Source: Gordionus sp. m RMFG-2023 (lineage: Eukaryota > Nematomorpha > Gordioida > Chordodea > Parachordodidae). Taken from it: 64,000 nucleotides of DNA. Location of the stretch: positions 54,537,561 through 54,601,560 of the forward strand of contig NC_088775.1 in assembly GCF_954871325.1 (NCBI RefSeq), read 5' to 3'. The translations under genes were made by a program, and so were the position numbers. How positions within the stretch are numbered: the first letter of the stretch is position 1; each line of letters opens with the position of its first letter. Below are positions 22,901-37,900 of this stretch, piece after piece. Below the pieces are notes generated by a model. The model saw only the letters and a program-made list of their open reading frames with translations. It did no database searches and had not been told where the DNA came from.

Positions 22901-25900
22901 TATTATTTTAATATATTATTATTTGTAAAAGAAATAAAAAGAGTAATTATATTATTTATGTCATATGTTTTAAAATTATTATTAATATTAATCAATTTAT
23001 AATAAATCATTATTATTTCCTTCCAATTTTTTAGGATATTATTTTATTCAGAAATTATTTTTTGGCTTCAAAATTTATTATTTTCGGTTGCCAATTTTTA
23101 AAATAAGGAAAAAAGAAAATAAAAAGGGAAAAGAAAATGAAAAATAAAAAGTGATAAAAGGTAAAAACAGTATTTAAATACATATATAAATTTCGATAAA
23201 CCAAAAACCCTGATTTCCTTCAGTAGGAACTAAGAAAAACTTCCAACTGAGCAGTTATGAAATAACAATTACAGATATCTACAAACTAAAGGTTTTATTG
23301 GTGTTTAATATTGGTACGTATAAATAAAAATATATCTTCAATTTTTAAAAAAATTAAAGTTAGGGGATAGGGTTTCATTGGTGTTTTAAGATATTGGTAC
23401 ATTTAAATAATATATTTGAAGCCATATAATCTATTACAAATAAATTTTTACAAATCTTAAATGACCGCCAATATATTTGAAGAGATAAATATATACATAA
23501 TAAAAATAATCTTAACTTAACGAATATCCTTAAATTTACCAAGTACTATCAAATTTACAAAATTCAAAACATAAAGTTTATTTAAAATTCATCTTCAATT
23601 TCATGTATAAACAGAATTCATTAAAAAAAAAATTCATAATCATGATATAAAAAAAATATCCAAAATTTTATTATTAAATAGATTTTTGTAAAAAGAAAAT
23701 TATACGCCCCGATGTCATATCTCCTCTCATTACCTAACTAATGGTCTCCTCCTAGCTTGGGACTATACTTGTGTCTATTTTGCTGCCAAGTCCAACCTCT
23801 CATTTTCTGCCATCGAAAAGGCCGAAATCCTAAAAATAACAAATATGCTTGCCTCACTAATACCCTGTTTATCCCAATTGTTACCAATACCCTAGGCATG
23901 TTCGAAAGTAATGCTCTCAATTTCATCAAAACTATAGGAAAAAAAATGAAGCAAATCTCAGGGGACCCCAATGAAGGATTTTACCTTCGCCATCAGATTT
24001 CCCTGGAAATCTGCCAGTCCAATTTTTTAAGCATTCACTCTTCTCTAGGGTGATTTGTTCACTTTTATTTTTTAATTCATTTTTAATATATTATTAGTTT
24101 TTATATATATTTTTAATTATAATTCGTAAATGAAAAATTTGTTATTTAAATAAAGTATCACATTTTTCAAAAAAATTAATTAATTATTATATAAAAAAAT
24201 TACCGTCAAATTTTATCTTTATCTTCATTATTATTATTTATATTTCTTTTTTAATCAATCAACAAATATTGTTGATTTTTTTTTTAATTTTTCAAATATT
24301 CCTTTTATTTTTACTATCAAATAAAATTATATTAAAATTAGCATATCAAATATAAAATAAAATAATACATTATTTTATAAAAACGGAGGTGGGACTACAA
24401 GCAGGGTTTCGAACCGTTTAGTATAACGGTTCGGTTCGTTCCGGTTTTTAGTTTAAAATTTTATAAAGGTTTTGTTCCATTTCGGTTTTTAAAAAAAAAT
24501 CATATCGGTTCGGTTCGGTTTATAATTTATAACGGTTCTTTTCGGTTTGTTCCGGTTTTTATAAATTTAATTTTAAAAAAAATTAATCATTAACCATGTA
24601 TATATTAATTTTAGAGAAAAATCTTTTTAGTTTATAATTTCTTATTTAATTTATCCATGATAATCTAATAGATATTTTTATTAAATTTAGGAAATATAAA
24701 TTAGACAAATTAGTTTTTTTTTATTTTATAAATAAATAAGATAAAAACAAACATGCGTAAATACAATAATGAATAAAATAATATGTATACTATACTATTT
24801 AGGTTTAAAAAGAGAATTCTAACGGATAACTAAAATATTTTCTAATATTTTAGGATTTAATTTAGTTCTCTGGGCAGAGAGTATAAACTTAAGGCTTGAA
24901 AATGCTCTTTCTATGGAGACCTGCGTAGCTGGAACTGCTAGCACATTTATAGCTAACTTATAAAGTTCTGGCATACTATTCTTTACATTTTCCCAATAAT
25001 TCAAAAGATTAGTATCTTTTTCTAATCTCTCTATATTATCAAATGACCGAATTATATATTCTATTTCTATACATTTATTATAATTTTCGATGCCCTGAGA
25101 ATTATTCTTATTAAGACTTTCAAGCTACTTTAATAAATCTTCAAAATCATCATCTAAATTATCCTTCGAATACGAACACGTAGGCATAGTATTTAGAATT
25201 TCAATATTCTGATTATTTAGATTTTGTACCAAGTTCCAAGTTTTACAAAGATGTTTTCTGGCGATCTCTCTTTCTTCAAAAGTTAAAAATACATTATATC
25301 TAGGGTCGAGATAAATAGCAGAGCAAAAAACTTCATTTTTGAAATTTATTTCTCGTGCTTTCATCGTAGAAACTAAAAGTCTGGTAAATGGAGTGTCTAC
25401 TTTACTCGTTTGCATGAGACATTTGATCCACGCAGCATAAATATCGCCCATTGTCAATTGTTCACTTTGTAAATATTTTGTCAAAACATAAACTGGATAT
25501 AAAGCTTTTAATATGTCACTAATTATTTTCCATTCATTCTCTGATAAACATTTTTCGCGATCGCTTTGGAGAGATATTTCTTGGCAAAAGCTTTTTAACT
25601 CTAGTAATCTCTCCAACATTAAATAGATAGAGTTCCATCTTGTGCAACAATCTATTAGTGATTTTTTCAAATTTAATTTTGAGAGAATAGCCATTGTTGT
25701 CTGATTTCTTATTTTTTTGCAGATGTTTCTTGCTTTATTTATAATGACAATTTCATTTGAATCTTTAATGCAATCATTAATAACTAATTGAAATGTATGT
25801 GAAGCACATCTAATACCTCTGGCATTTGGTGCAAGATTAATATTTTCAATATTAAAAAGTTCTTTATTTTCATCATGAATTATATCATTATTATTTAAAT

Positions 25901-28900
25901 CGCCATTATCTATATCATTATTATTTAAATCATCATTAATTAAATAATCGTTAAGGTCATCATCTTCTTCATCGTGTAGTATTAATAGCTTAATTAACTT
26001 AATCATATTTGCTGCATTATCGGTGGTTATTGTGTAAATCTGCTCAATTTTTATTTCATATTCTTTTAGAACATCTAGAATAATTTTTTTAAGATATTAT
26101 GATGTGTGTCGTTCTTTAATCACTTTCATGCATAGAGTCCTTAATTTTATTTTTCCGTTATTTATAAATTGAATATTGATCCCCAATATGGACCTATCAT
26201 ATCTAGTTGCTATATCTAATTTTAACGAATTAAGTTTTTGATATACTTCAGGAAAATTAAAATTTTAAATTTAGGTTAATAATTTAAAATTAATTATTTT
26301 TGAACCGGTTTAAACCGGTTCAAAATATTTATAACGGTTCGGTTCGCTCTTTTAATATTTTCTTCATAACGGTTCGATTAAGGTTACGGTTCAGAAAATC
26401 ATAACGGTTCATTCCGGTTTTGCGGTTCGGTTCGAACCCCTGACTACAAGTTCCCCAAAATCATGAATAGTTATATTTTAAAATAGTTATTTGTAGATTT
26501 TGTTTTAAAAAATAGTATTCTTTTGGTTCTGATGTAAGGGCTCTTATCTTATCGTCTATATTTTTTAAGAATTTTAAAGTTCCGCTTGGCATTTATCCAA
26601 GGGAAGAGATAACAATCGGTATAAAAATATAATTTGTGAATTTGGAATATTTCATTGTTTTTTTTCTCGGCTATATCAACCGGATTAGAATTTAAATTTT
26701 TTGGAAAAGAAGGATTGACGTTTTAATAATTAAATTAATATAAACAAGAAATATTACAAACTAGGACATGTCACCCCTTTATGGGCCAGTGACATTTATT
26801 ACAAATTATATATATTATATATTTAAATATTATTATGAAGACAATATTACTAAAATAAGAGAATTTCCATTACTATGCATCTTGATTATTATTGATATTA
26901 AGAGAATAATGAATATTAATGGCTCTACAGAGGTATGCTATATTGACATCTTCGTGTAACTTGTAAGGACGCTAATCTGCTAATAAGAATTTCCCATATC
27001 ATATCACATAGCGTAAAAATGTCTGATCTCCAGTTATCTACATTTACATCATATTTATGTAATCGTGAGCTTGATCACTAGTTGTACTAATAGTCATCAT
27101 GTAATTGTTGGCTTGATTTGAATAAAGATAGTCCTCCGGTAAACGTTGGCTTGATTTGAGTAACAATATTCATCAGGTAATCGCTGGATTGATTTGTATA
27201 ACGATAGTCATATGGTAATCGTTAGCTTGATCCTTAACTGGTAAAAACGATCATCATCTAATAAGAATCGTCTATATAATCTTCATGGTGATTAGTATTG
27301 GTGGCATTTATATTCCGACTGACATTTGATGCTAGATTAAGACCAAAAAAAATTTCTTCTTTTTTTAAACTACTGACTATCCATGTCAGAATTGTCCTGT
27401 TATCATTTTTTTGGATCACGTTGAATGATATTAATTTAAATTACTGAAAAAAAAATTGACCAAATTTATTTTATAAAAAAATTTATCATTATTATTTTAT
27501 TATTTTTATAAAAAAATCAATTATTACAATAATTAATTTGATAAAAAAAACTTTGTAATAACAAATTAAATATAACTGACACTGGTTCAATCTTATAGAG
27601 TGTTATGATGATTTAATGAAACATATTGACGATTAAATTAAAACTCATCCATATGAAAACAAAAAAGTAATAAAAGAATTTTCAATAATGCTTTTATTTT
27701 AATTATTTTTGCAAAGAAAATAATTTTATATGGATGAGTTTTAATATAATCGTCAATATGTTTCATTAAATCATCACAACACTATAAATAATAAAAAAAA
27801 ATTTTATCAACACATTTCAATACTCTCTTAACAATATACACTGATAAGATACAAACAAAAAAATTCTAACACATAATCAACAACAAGGTCAACAAGTCAT
27901 TAATATCCCAACATAAGTTTTTATATTCCTTTTTTTTATATAATGCAGATAATCATTTTCACAAAAATAACACATATTTCTTTTCTTATCCATATCATAA
28001 ACAAATAAAAGTAACAATTTTATCATTGGTATAAACATTTTAGTTTTATCAATGACCGTTATTATTTATTTATTTTTTGAAATTTCTTACTTACTATAAT
28101 AAATTATTGGCCAGTTGATTTAAATAAGATTTTTCTTCACACATGTTACATTTATCAAAAATTTATTATTATCTACGATCAATTTACTATCAATGTCACT
28201 CCTAAATTCAAGCAAGATTTTTTATAAAATTTATTTTCACATTGTAGTTAATATGGTTTAGGATGAATAAGATTTTTCTTTCCACATGTTACCATTATCA
28301 AAAATTTATTCCCTTTGTGTTCATAAAATGGATACTTAGCAACATATCGTTATTTAATTATCATTTCATTAACAATTAATGAGATAAGTTAGTAATAATA
28401 GTTTTAAGATCACGAATTTATATATATGATCGTTACTTTTCACGATCACTATATCAAATAGATGTATATTATCTAGGGGTACAATATTAACTACGCCTTG
28501 TTTTAAACAATCTAAGGGCACTTTGGTTCTTCTACCTAAGAATAATTCTACAGGTGTTATCTCTTCTCGATTTCGAGAATTGAGGTAATATAACTGAGAC
28601 ATGTAAGCATCATCTTTATGGTTTTCAGCCTTTTTAATCCAATTTTTAACAATTGCTACAATCCTCTTTGTCCATTCGAGCTAGGATGATATGGTGGAGC
28701 AAGAATATGTTTTGTCTGTGACTCAGTACAAAACTGTTTAAAATCTTCTCTGATGAAGGCTGGACCTCCATCAGATACTATCGTATCAGGTAAACCGAAC
28801 CGGGCGTATAATTATCTTAATTTTTTAACAACAATTTTTGTGGTATAACCATACACTTCTGCATATTCTATCCATTTTGAATAAGAATCTACCACCAAAA

Positions 28901-31900
28901 AATATGATTTTTTGTCTAGATCGAAGCAATCGATGTGGATACGTTCCCAAGGTTTCTTTGATTTGGGCCAAATCTGCCCTACTTCTTTACGGGACATAGA
29001 GGCACAGGTAATACATGGAACACATTTCCTTATAATTTTTTAAATATCATTGCTCATACCAGGCCACCATACATATTCACGAGCGCCCAAGATTTCATTT
29101 TATCCCGACCTTGATGTCCGGCATGTAATAATCAATAATTTTACCCCGTAATTTAGAAGGAATTACATCTAGCTCTATTGCCTCGCATTAGACAATCATC
29201 CACCACTTACAATTCTTTTTCAATTTTTTTATAAATTTTACTATTATTTTTTCAAGGCTTTTTTCCTGTTAAAAATAATTTGATTTGATTCAATTCTTTA
29301 TCTTTTAAAGTATTGAATTTAAAGTCTTCCAAATTAGTAGGACCACCATTTAACATATGTGATAAAGAACAAATTAATGCCTTTTCTTTATTCACTATTT
29401 TATTTGGGTTAAAGTCAAGATCTTCTTTACTGGATCCCAACCTAGATAAAATATCAAAAACAATTTTCTTTGCCAGGACGATATCTGATTTCTAAGTTGA
29501 AACTTCCCACTAATAACAACCAACGTTGTAATCTGGGAGATAACATTAATTCTCTATTATCCTTTTTAAATAAATGAATTAATGGTTTGATCTGTATAAA
29601 TTATAAATTTTTTTCCAATTAAATATTCCCGACATTTGGTTAAACCAAAAATAACGGCTAATGATTCTTATTATAACCGAATATCGCGTTTCCACTTCTC
29701 GGAAAACTTTAGAAAAAAATAAAATTGGCCTTTCTAAACCATCAATAAATGTAATAAGGCGCCTCCAACACCTTTGTTAGATGCATCAACAGCTAATATG
29801 ATTTCAAAATCATTGTTAAAACATACTAAAATCGGTTCTTCTTCAATTTTCTGTTTTAACATTTCAAATGCCATTTGTTGTTCATTCGCCCATTCAACTC
29901 CCTTTTGTAATAATTTATACAAAGGTACAGCAATTTTTGCTAAACCATCTAAAAATCTATATCATACCTAAAAATGATTGCAATTCTGCTTTATTGGTGG
30001 GCGGCTTCATATTTGCTATATTTTTTAAATTTTTATCAAGAGGTTTCACCTCTATTCCATTTATTTGATGTCATAAGTAGATAACTTCTGTTACCCCAAG
30101 AACACTTTTTTCTTTACTCTTGTAGTTGATGTAATTTTTGGTTCAAAATAAAAATTTTAAATTAGGCTTCTGTATATATAAGGACATATTATAATTGTGT
30201 GATTTGAACTAAAAAAAATTAATTAGTGAATAATTTAAAAACATTTTTACTTTTCTGTTACTAAAATTATATATTTCATTTTCTAACGAGAGATATAAAT
30301 GGTTTTGAAATGGAAATTAGAATATGAGAAGTGTTTGAATGTGATATATCCATTTTATGATACAATATATTATATTTTTTTTATTATATATGATAATAGT
30401 CGAGTGTTAATATATTTGGCCCGACCCGGGTTTAAAGAAAAAAATTCGGCCTGGCACAGGTTGTTTAAAACTGGTTCAGGTTCAAAAAATACCACCCAGA
30501 TATACCCAGGTATGGTTAGTCCGGGCCTCCAGGTCTGATAGAAATAAAAAACAAATTTTTTTGACTGATTTATCTTTTTTTAAAAAAAATCTTGTCAATT
30601 ATTTATAAAATAACATAAAAGCTATATTAAATTTAAAATTTGCTTTGGAACTCATCTATTTAGGTTGATTGTAAAATTTTAAAGATGATTTAAGATCCCC
30701 ACTGATTTGGGATTTTTTTTACCTATAATCTCAAAAAAATTGTAGTTTAGAGGGGGGCCTAACCTATTTGTAGAAATATCTTTTGGGGTGAAATGAAAAT
30801 CTGAAAGGGCCTAGTATCTGGTTTTCTACCCTTCAACTGTTATAATCGGGTTAATGTTTGGGTTAGAAAGAACTGCAAGACATAAGTGGAATCCAAAATT
30901 TTCCTTTAAAGAAGGATCCAAATCATTAAGTATATAAACTCCGGTTCGATTAAGGCTTTAAACAAATATATAAAGGTTTTTTCAGGTTTTATATTATTTA
31001 TATTAAAAATAATTAAATAAAACAAAACAAAAGATACACAAAAATATGATTTTATTAAGATAATATAATATACTAGTTATTGTACAAATTACAAAGTATA
31101 ATAAATATTTAACTACTAATGAATATAAAATTAGAATTAGAACATAATTAATATGTTTTCCAAATGTACAGATTTTATATTTATCGTTGTGATGATAGAA
31201 TAAATTTTAATCCCGAGAACATCCTTCAACTGAAATTTATATTGTGGGGACTGCTAGTACGGTTGAAGTTAGCTAACTCATGATATTCATATTTTTTTGA
31301 CTACCAGTAAGCCAATAGGGAAATATCTTTCAGGTCTCCTTCAACCTTATCATATGAATTAATTAGAGAACCTATCATTCTATTTTTATTTTCAATTTTA
31401 AGCTCATATCACATCTTGAGACATTTTCTTGAAGCAATAATTTTTCTATTTCATCATAATTAGTTGAGAACCTTCACATAGTAGTAGAGGTGGGGCCAAT
31501 ATATTCTTGTTTTACACTACCCATATTTCCAGTTTTTGCTATGACATGTGCAAACCCTTTATCATTTTCAACTATTATTCCTCTATATTTTACATTTAGA
31601 ACACCTTCTTAGAGGTATAATAGTACTAATGCTGTTATACAATGGGCCATTTAACTGCTTTAGCTAAACCGGATATATATTATAATTTCAATAAACATAT
31701 ATACAATATCGACAATGGTTGATTTGCGCTTTAAAGTATCAGGACTTAAAAAATGTTTCTTTAGGTACCTTCATTAATCTAAGGGTAGAATCAGAGACCT
31801 GCAGGCCCGGCCCTAAACCCGGGCAGGACCGGGTCGTATTTTAAATTTTTTAAATAAACCCGGGTCGGGCCTATAAAATTTTTTTTTAAACATATCCGGG

Positions 31901-34900
31901 CCGGGCCTAAAAATTTTTTTTTAAATATATCCGGGCCGGGCCTAAGATTGTTAAACCCGGGCCGGGCCTTAATATTTTTTTTAAAAATTTTTACATTATG
32001 AGTTAATAGTTATAAGATTATATTATATTATAGTTATGATTAATATAATATTGGGTGATGGTTAATACTACCTAACAACCCACAGATCGATCTAATTATT
32101 AATTTCCTGCAAATTTATTTAAAGTATTAATAAATTTTTTTATAATTTATATCTAAATTTTTACAACATATTTTACCAAAACAATCAAATAAAGGAATAT
32201 CTTAAATAAGCCCCAATATTCAAGTATTATTAATATATTTTTTTATAATTCATATCTAAATTTTTAGAATATATTTTACCAAAACAATCAAATAAAGGAA
32301 TATCACTTCTTAAAGTTTGTAATACCTTTCAAAGCGAAAAGGAGAAATAAAATTGATTTTACTTAATATAAAGCATTTTTTAATTGAAAAATTTGTTTTA
32401 CACAAGTATCATTTTATTTCTCTTTTTCTCTGTCCCAAATTCAAGCAATTACATATGTAGTGGGACAGATCGCAAAATGACGGAAAACTATATAAAAGAT
32501 TATATTAAATTACAAGAGGCTCAGGAAGTAAATGAAATACCATCGACCAGTCAAATTACGACTGTTGTTAAACAAACTGAATCGTTTTATGACAAATGGG
32601 GCGATGGTAATTCTGGTAATATGTCAATACCGGATGATGAATATTATAATTACATAAATAATAGATAAAACATTTAAGGTGGATAATTTGTTAGAGTGGT
32701 GGGCGGCTCATCAAAGCGAATTTCCAATTTTAGCAAAATGGCAATTCCTTCTTTAAGTGCAAGCTGTGAGCGGAATTTTTCCACTACTGGGAGAATTCTT
32801 GAAGAAAGAAGAAGTAATCTTCAACCTGAAAAGGTAGATATGCTTCTCTTTCTTCATGATAATTTGTGAATTTTTAATATCTTTCTTGAGTATAGGGTTT
32901 CGACAATCATGCTGGTTTTTTACTTTGCAAACTGTCAAATATTTATTGCATTTATTATATTTACCTTGAGTCATGAAAGTTTTTAATCCAACATTTTTCA
33001 TTATTTTTTTTACAATATTATATAATACAATTATCTTCTTTTGTTAAAAATTTATATTATAAAATAAATTATATTAATATTGTGCAATTAGATTATATTT
33101 TCAAAATACTATTTATTATACATGCATTTTTTTAAATAGCGATTTATTTTTATTTTATAAATTATATAGTAAATTAAATACAATATATTATATTCTCAAA
33201 ATATTTTCTATTTTTATAAATTAAATATTAGTTTTATTTTTTTTAAATGTAATATAAAATATAGTATATGACAAATATTATTACCATTTTTATGAATATT
33301 AGTTTTATTTTTATAAATGCAATATAAAATATAGTATATGCTCAAAATATCCATTTTTATAAATAACAGTTTTATAATTTTTATAAATTCAATATAATAT
33401 TCTCAAAATATTAGCTTTTTACATGTATTTTTTAAATAAAAAGCGATAATACTCTCTGAAAAATATGGTAAAATACCTCATAGGTGAATTTTTGTATATA
33501 CCAGGTCGAATATAATTTTAAAAAATTCCGAGCCGAGCCTGAAATTTTTTTTTAAAAAAATATCCGGGCCGGGCCCTAAATTTTTAAATCCGGGCCGGGC
33601 CTAAAAAATTTAAAGCCAGGCCGGGCCCTGCAAATGGTACCTCTGCAGGTCTCTGGGTAGAATATAATATGTATAAAATAAATAATAATTTCAATTTATA
33701 TAAATAATACACAAAATAAATTCAAGAACGTGAATATATTTTGATGAAATATATCAGTTTGAAGAAAGTTTTAGTCATAATAATTTAAGCAATTATATTG
33801 ACTAAACCATCGTTTATAAGGATTCAAATCCAATAGACTGGAAAATTTCCAGATTATCCGGAAATTCCAGCCTCCTCAACTAGCTTTGAAATTCAAAAGA
33901 AAAATATTTATGACTAAATAAAAAATTTTCATCTTCATTTTTTTAAATATGTTTTCAGGATTTTGAATACTCATTAAATGGATTCCGATTCAGTATCAAG
34001 GACTATTCTTAACTCTATTTTTTTTTTTGAAACAGCAATGCCTCCTGGTTTTCTTTTCATGTTTATTCACAAATACATTTATGTTTTTTTAAAAATCACT
34101 ATTCTTTTAATTTATTAATAATTTTTATTTAAACCAATATCAATATTTTAGAGCCTTTACCAATACAATATTTCGTTAATCTTGGGTTTGGTTCCCAGCC
34201 TTACATAGTTGGCCAGTAATTTCATCAATTTCCCCGTTAAGATACTGATATTCTGCTATTAACCTGCTCAAATGAACTTTTCCCCTTTCCGTTTCATTAC
34301 TCAACAAAAGAACTTGATATCTAGGATCAAGATATATTGCGGAACAAAATGCATCATTTTATTATTGTTTTTACATTTATGCAAGAAGCCAATGATTTCG
34401 TAAATAGAGTATTTAATATTTTTGCTTCCATTACGCATTTAGCCAGGATATATAAAAATCACCTATGGTTAATTTTTCTTGGAGAATCACAGTTAGAATA
34501 TATGATGGGTTTAATGATAAAACGATATTATCTATTGTTCCTTGGGTGACAGATCAATATTTTTATTTTGATCTGCCAAATTCTCGCAAAAGTTTCTAAG
34601 TTCTTATAATCGCTCTAATATTAGATCAAACTAACAATCGCTTTTAAAGTTTTAAATTATTAATATAGCCAAGGATGTATGGATCCTTATTTTTTTATAC
34701 AAAGACCGCGCTTTGGCAATGATTAAAAAGCAGGTATAATTTTTATACAATCATTTATTGCAAGTTGAAAGGTATGCTAAAAATATTTCAATACTTTTAG
34801 CTGGATATTTCCAATTTCAAAATTATAATATTGGTGTTAACATCATTTGATTGTCACCCTCTTCCTTTTATAATGTATTAATAATTAACTTAATCATATT

Positions 34901-37900
34901 GTAAGTATTATCGGTGGTTATACTGTTCACTTGATCAATTTTTATATTATTTTCCTCTAGTACATTTAAGATTATCAACTTAATATTCTCCGACATATGC
35001 CTTCCTTTACCTCTTTCTTAAAGTCCCTTAAACAAATTTTGTCCTTATTTCTATATTCAATTCTAATATTTCTTTATCATAACTAGTATCTATTCAATTT
35101 AAAGTATGCCATCTTTTGTTGTACCTCTTTCTTTACACTCTCTCTTAGATCAATTACTATTTTTTAAAATATTATTTTTAATGTTCTCTGAATTTGCTGC
35201 AAATTTTCCACCTAAACCTTGAATAATCCGTATTTTTAAAAGCTTTTTCATCGAGTATGCTCAATGGTTTGCCGTGTATAGTAATTATATCGGTACAATT
35301 ACTGAAATAATGAAAATGGGGGGTGGGGCTTTTATCCTTAATTTTTTTTTAAATATAAAAATTGGTATGCATTAAACGTTGTATGTCCCTTTCAAATTTG
35401 ATGCATGATCACCAGAAATTATTTTCTTACAAATTTCTACTTTGCAGATATTGTTTATCAAATATCGTGTAAATATGTACGGACTATATTATTTTTTTCG
35501 CGATTGAACTTTTAATCGTTGCCAAAACGCTGTCATTGGGCAAAAAAATTAGGACCCATACATCCAGGGTTTTCAATTGTTAGGCATAGCCGTTTGTTTC
35601 GGTTTTTAATTTAAAATTTTATAAAGGTTTTATTCCATGTTCCGGTTTTTATAAATTTGATTTTAAAAAAAATTAATCATAAACCTTATATATTAATCTT
35701 AGAGAAAAATATTATTTATATTTTTATAATTTCTAAATATAAATTAGACAAATTATTTTTTATTTTATAAATAAATAAGATAAAAACAAACATACGCAAA
35801 TACAATGAGGAATAAAATAGCACATAAATATAATGAAATTTATACTATTTATGTTTAAAAAAGAGAATTAGAACGGATAACTAAAATATTTTCTAATATT
35901 TCAGTATTTAATTTAGTCTGCGCAGAGAGTATAAACTTATGGCTAGAAAACGCTCTTTCTACGGATACCTGCGTAGCTGGAACTGCTAGCACTATAGCTA
36001 ACTTATAAAGTTCTGGCATACTATTCTTTACATTTTCCCAATAATTCAAAAGATTAGTATCTTTTTCTAATCTCTTTATATTATCAAATGACCGAATTAT
36101 ATATTCTATTTCTATACAGTTATTAAAATTTGCTATGCCCTTAGAATTATTCTTATTAAGGCTTTGATGCGACTTTAATAAATCTTCAAAATCATCATTT
36201 TAATTATCTTTCGAATATGAACACGTGGGCATAGTATCTAGAATTTCAATATTTTGATTGTTTAAATTTTGTATTAAGTTCCATTTGGTGATCTCTTTTT
36301 CTTCAAATGTTAAAAATACATTATATCTTGGGTCGAGATATATAGCTGAGCAAAAACATTATTTTTCAAATTTATTTCTCGTGCTTTTATTGTAGAAACT
36401 AAAAGTCTTCCAAATGGAGTGTCTATTTTGTTCATTTGCATGATAGATTTGATCCACACGCCATAGAATATATATTTTGTCAAAATATAAGCTGGATATA
36501 AATCTTTTAATATATCGCTAATTATTTTCATTCATTCTCTGATAAACATTTTTCGCGATCATTGCTTTGGAGCGATATTCTTAGCAAAAGATTTTTAACT
36601 CGAGTAATCTCTCCACATTAAATAGATTGTCCATCTTTAGCAACAATCTATTAGTGGTTTTTTCAAATTTAATTTGGACAGAATAGCCATTGTATGATTA
36701 CTTATTTTTTTGCATATATTTCTTGCTTTATTTATAATGACAATTTCATTTGAACTTTTAATGCAATCATTAATTGCTAATTGAAATGTATGTGAGGCAC
36801 ATCTAATGCCCATTAATATGAATTTGGTATTAGGTACAAGTTAAATATTTTCAATATTAAAAGGTTCTTTATTTTCATCATCAATTATATCAGTTATTAT
36901 TTAAATAATCGTTAAGGCTATCTCACCTTCTTCATCTTGAATATTAATAACTTTATTAATTTAATCATTGCTGCATTATCGGTGGTTATCGTGTAAATTT
37001 GCTCAATTCTTATTTCATATTCTTTTAGAAGGTCTAGAATAATTTTTCTAAGATATTCTGATGTGTGCCGTACTTTTATCTCTTTCATGCATAGAGTTCT
37101 TAATTTTATTTTTACTTTATTTATAAATTGAATGTTGATCCCCAATATGAATCTATCATATCTAGTTGCTATATCTAGTTTTAAAGAAATAAGTTTTGGT
37201 ATATTTAATTTTTTATATTTTGCGAAAAATCAAACGTCATTTTTTTAATATATTGCGTACACTTTCCGAATTGATAGTTAAATTTCCACCCAATCCTGTA
37301 ATTATTGGGTCTATAATATTTCTAAATGCTTTGTCGTCAATCAATTTTATTGGTCTTACGTGAACTGTTATAACTCAGTGCAGGAGCAGATTAAAGTTTT
37401 TTTTATAATCAATTTCTTTTTTTAATAATTTGAATTCTATATAGTGGAATTTTTCTATATGTCGTTTTCGATTTTTGGTAATAATCGAGTTTCTATCATA
37501 TTCATTTATATGTCATATTAAAGATCTATTATTAAAGCTATATAATAAAATTAAATCGTTGCTCTAACTTAACTATTTCTTAAAATATTTGAAAATAAAT
37601 GAAATGCACCAGTATTGAACTAGGAGACCTTCGTTTCTAAAGCACATCTTTTGGGCTTTAGCTTCTATGTAAATTTCCTGGGAAAATTGGTTCAGGGGAA
37701 ATTTCCCTTGGAAAATTGGGTATAAAGGGGAAATAACGGAAAATTATAAAAAAAAACACAAATACACTTTAAACATTTCAATTTTTTTATTGAATAACTA
37801 TTAAATGTGGGGAACTAAAAGAAAATAAAATAATTAAACAATAAAGACAAAAATGCACTGTAAACATTTCATTTTTTTAAAAAATAATTTTGTTAATTAC

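Larger units (their letters stand above)
15726..23264 (+). mobile_element. Ty3/gypsy LTR element with nested hAT
   Basis: Fossil element with LTRs at 15726-16174 and 22827-23264 and the 5-bp duplication ACAAT at 15721-15725 and 23265-23269. TGGTGGTGACC right after the 5' LTR is the likely primer-binding site, and GTGGGGGCG before the 3' LTR the polypurine tract. The leader at 17878-18260 contains short imperfect tandem repeats (GGCGGATTCATATTAAGG and AAGTGCTGC-type units). gag zinc knuckles, protease, reverse transcriptase, RNase H and integrase traces run from about 18550 to 22390. The LTRs differ by many substitutions and indels, so the insertion is old. Coding is heavily broken, with well over ten breaks. 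It carries a 1.7-kb hAT at 16192-17869. Confidence 0.92.

Noticed and set aside
26768-26959. 63-codon open stretch in intron 3
   Set aside because: No similarity, no neighbours of the same kind, and composition is that of AT-rich filler.
30299-30538. 79-codon open stretch ending in a GC-rich part
   Set aside because: Runs into the transposon-end relic at 30400-30540 and has no domain.
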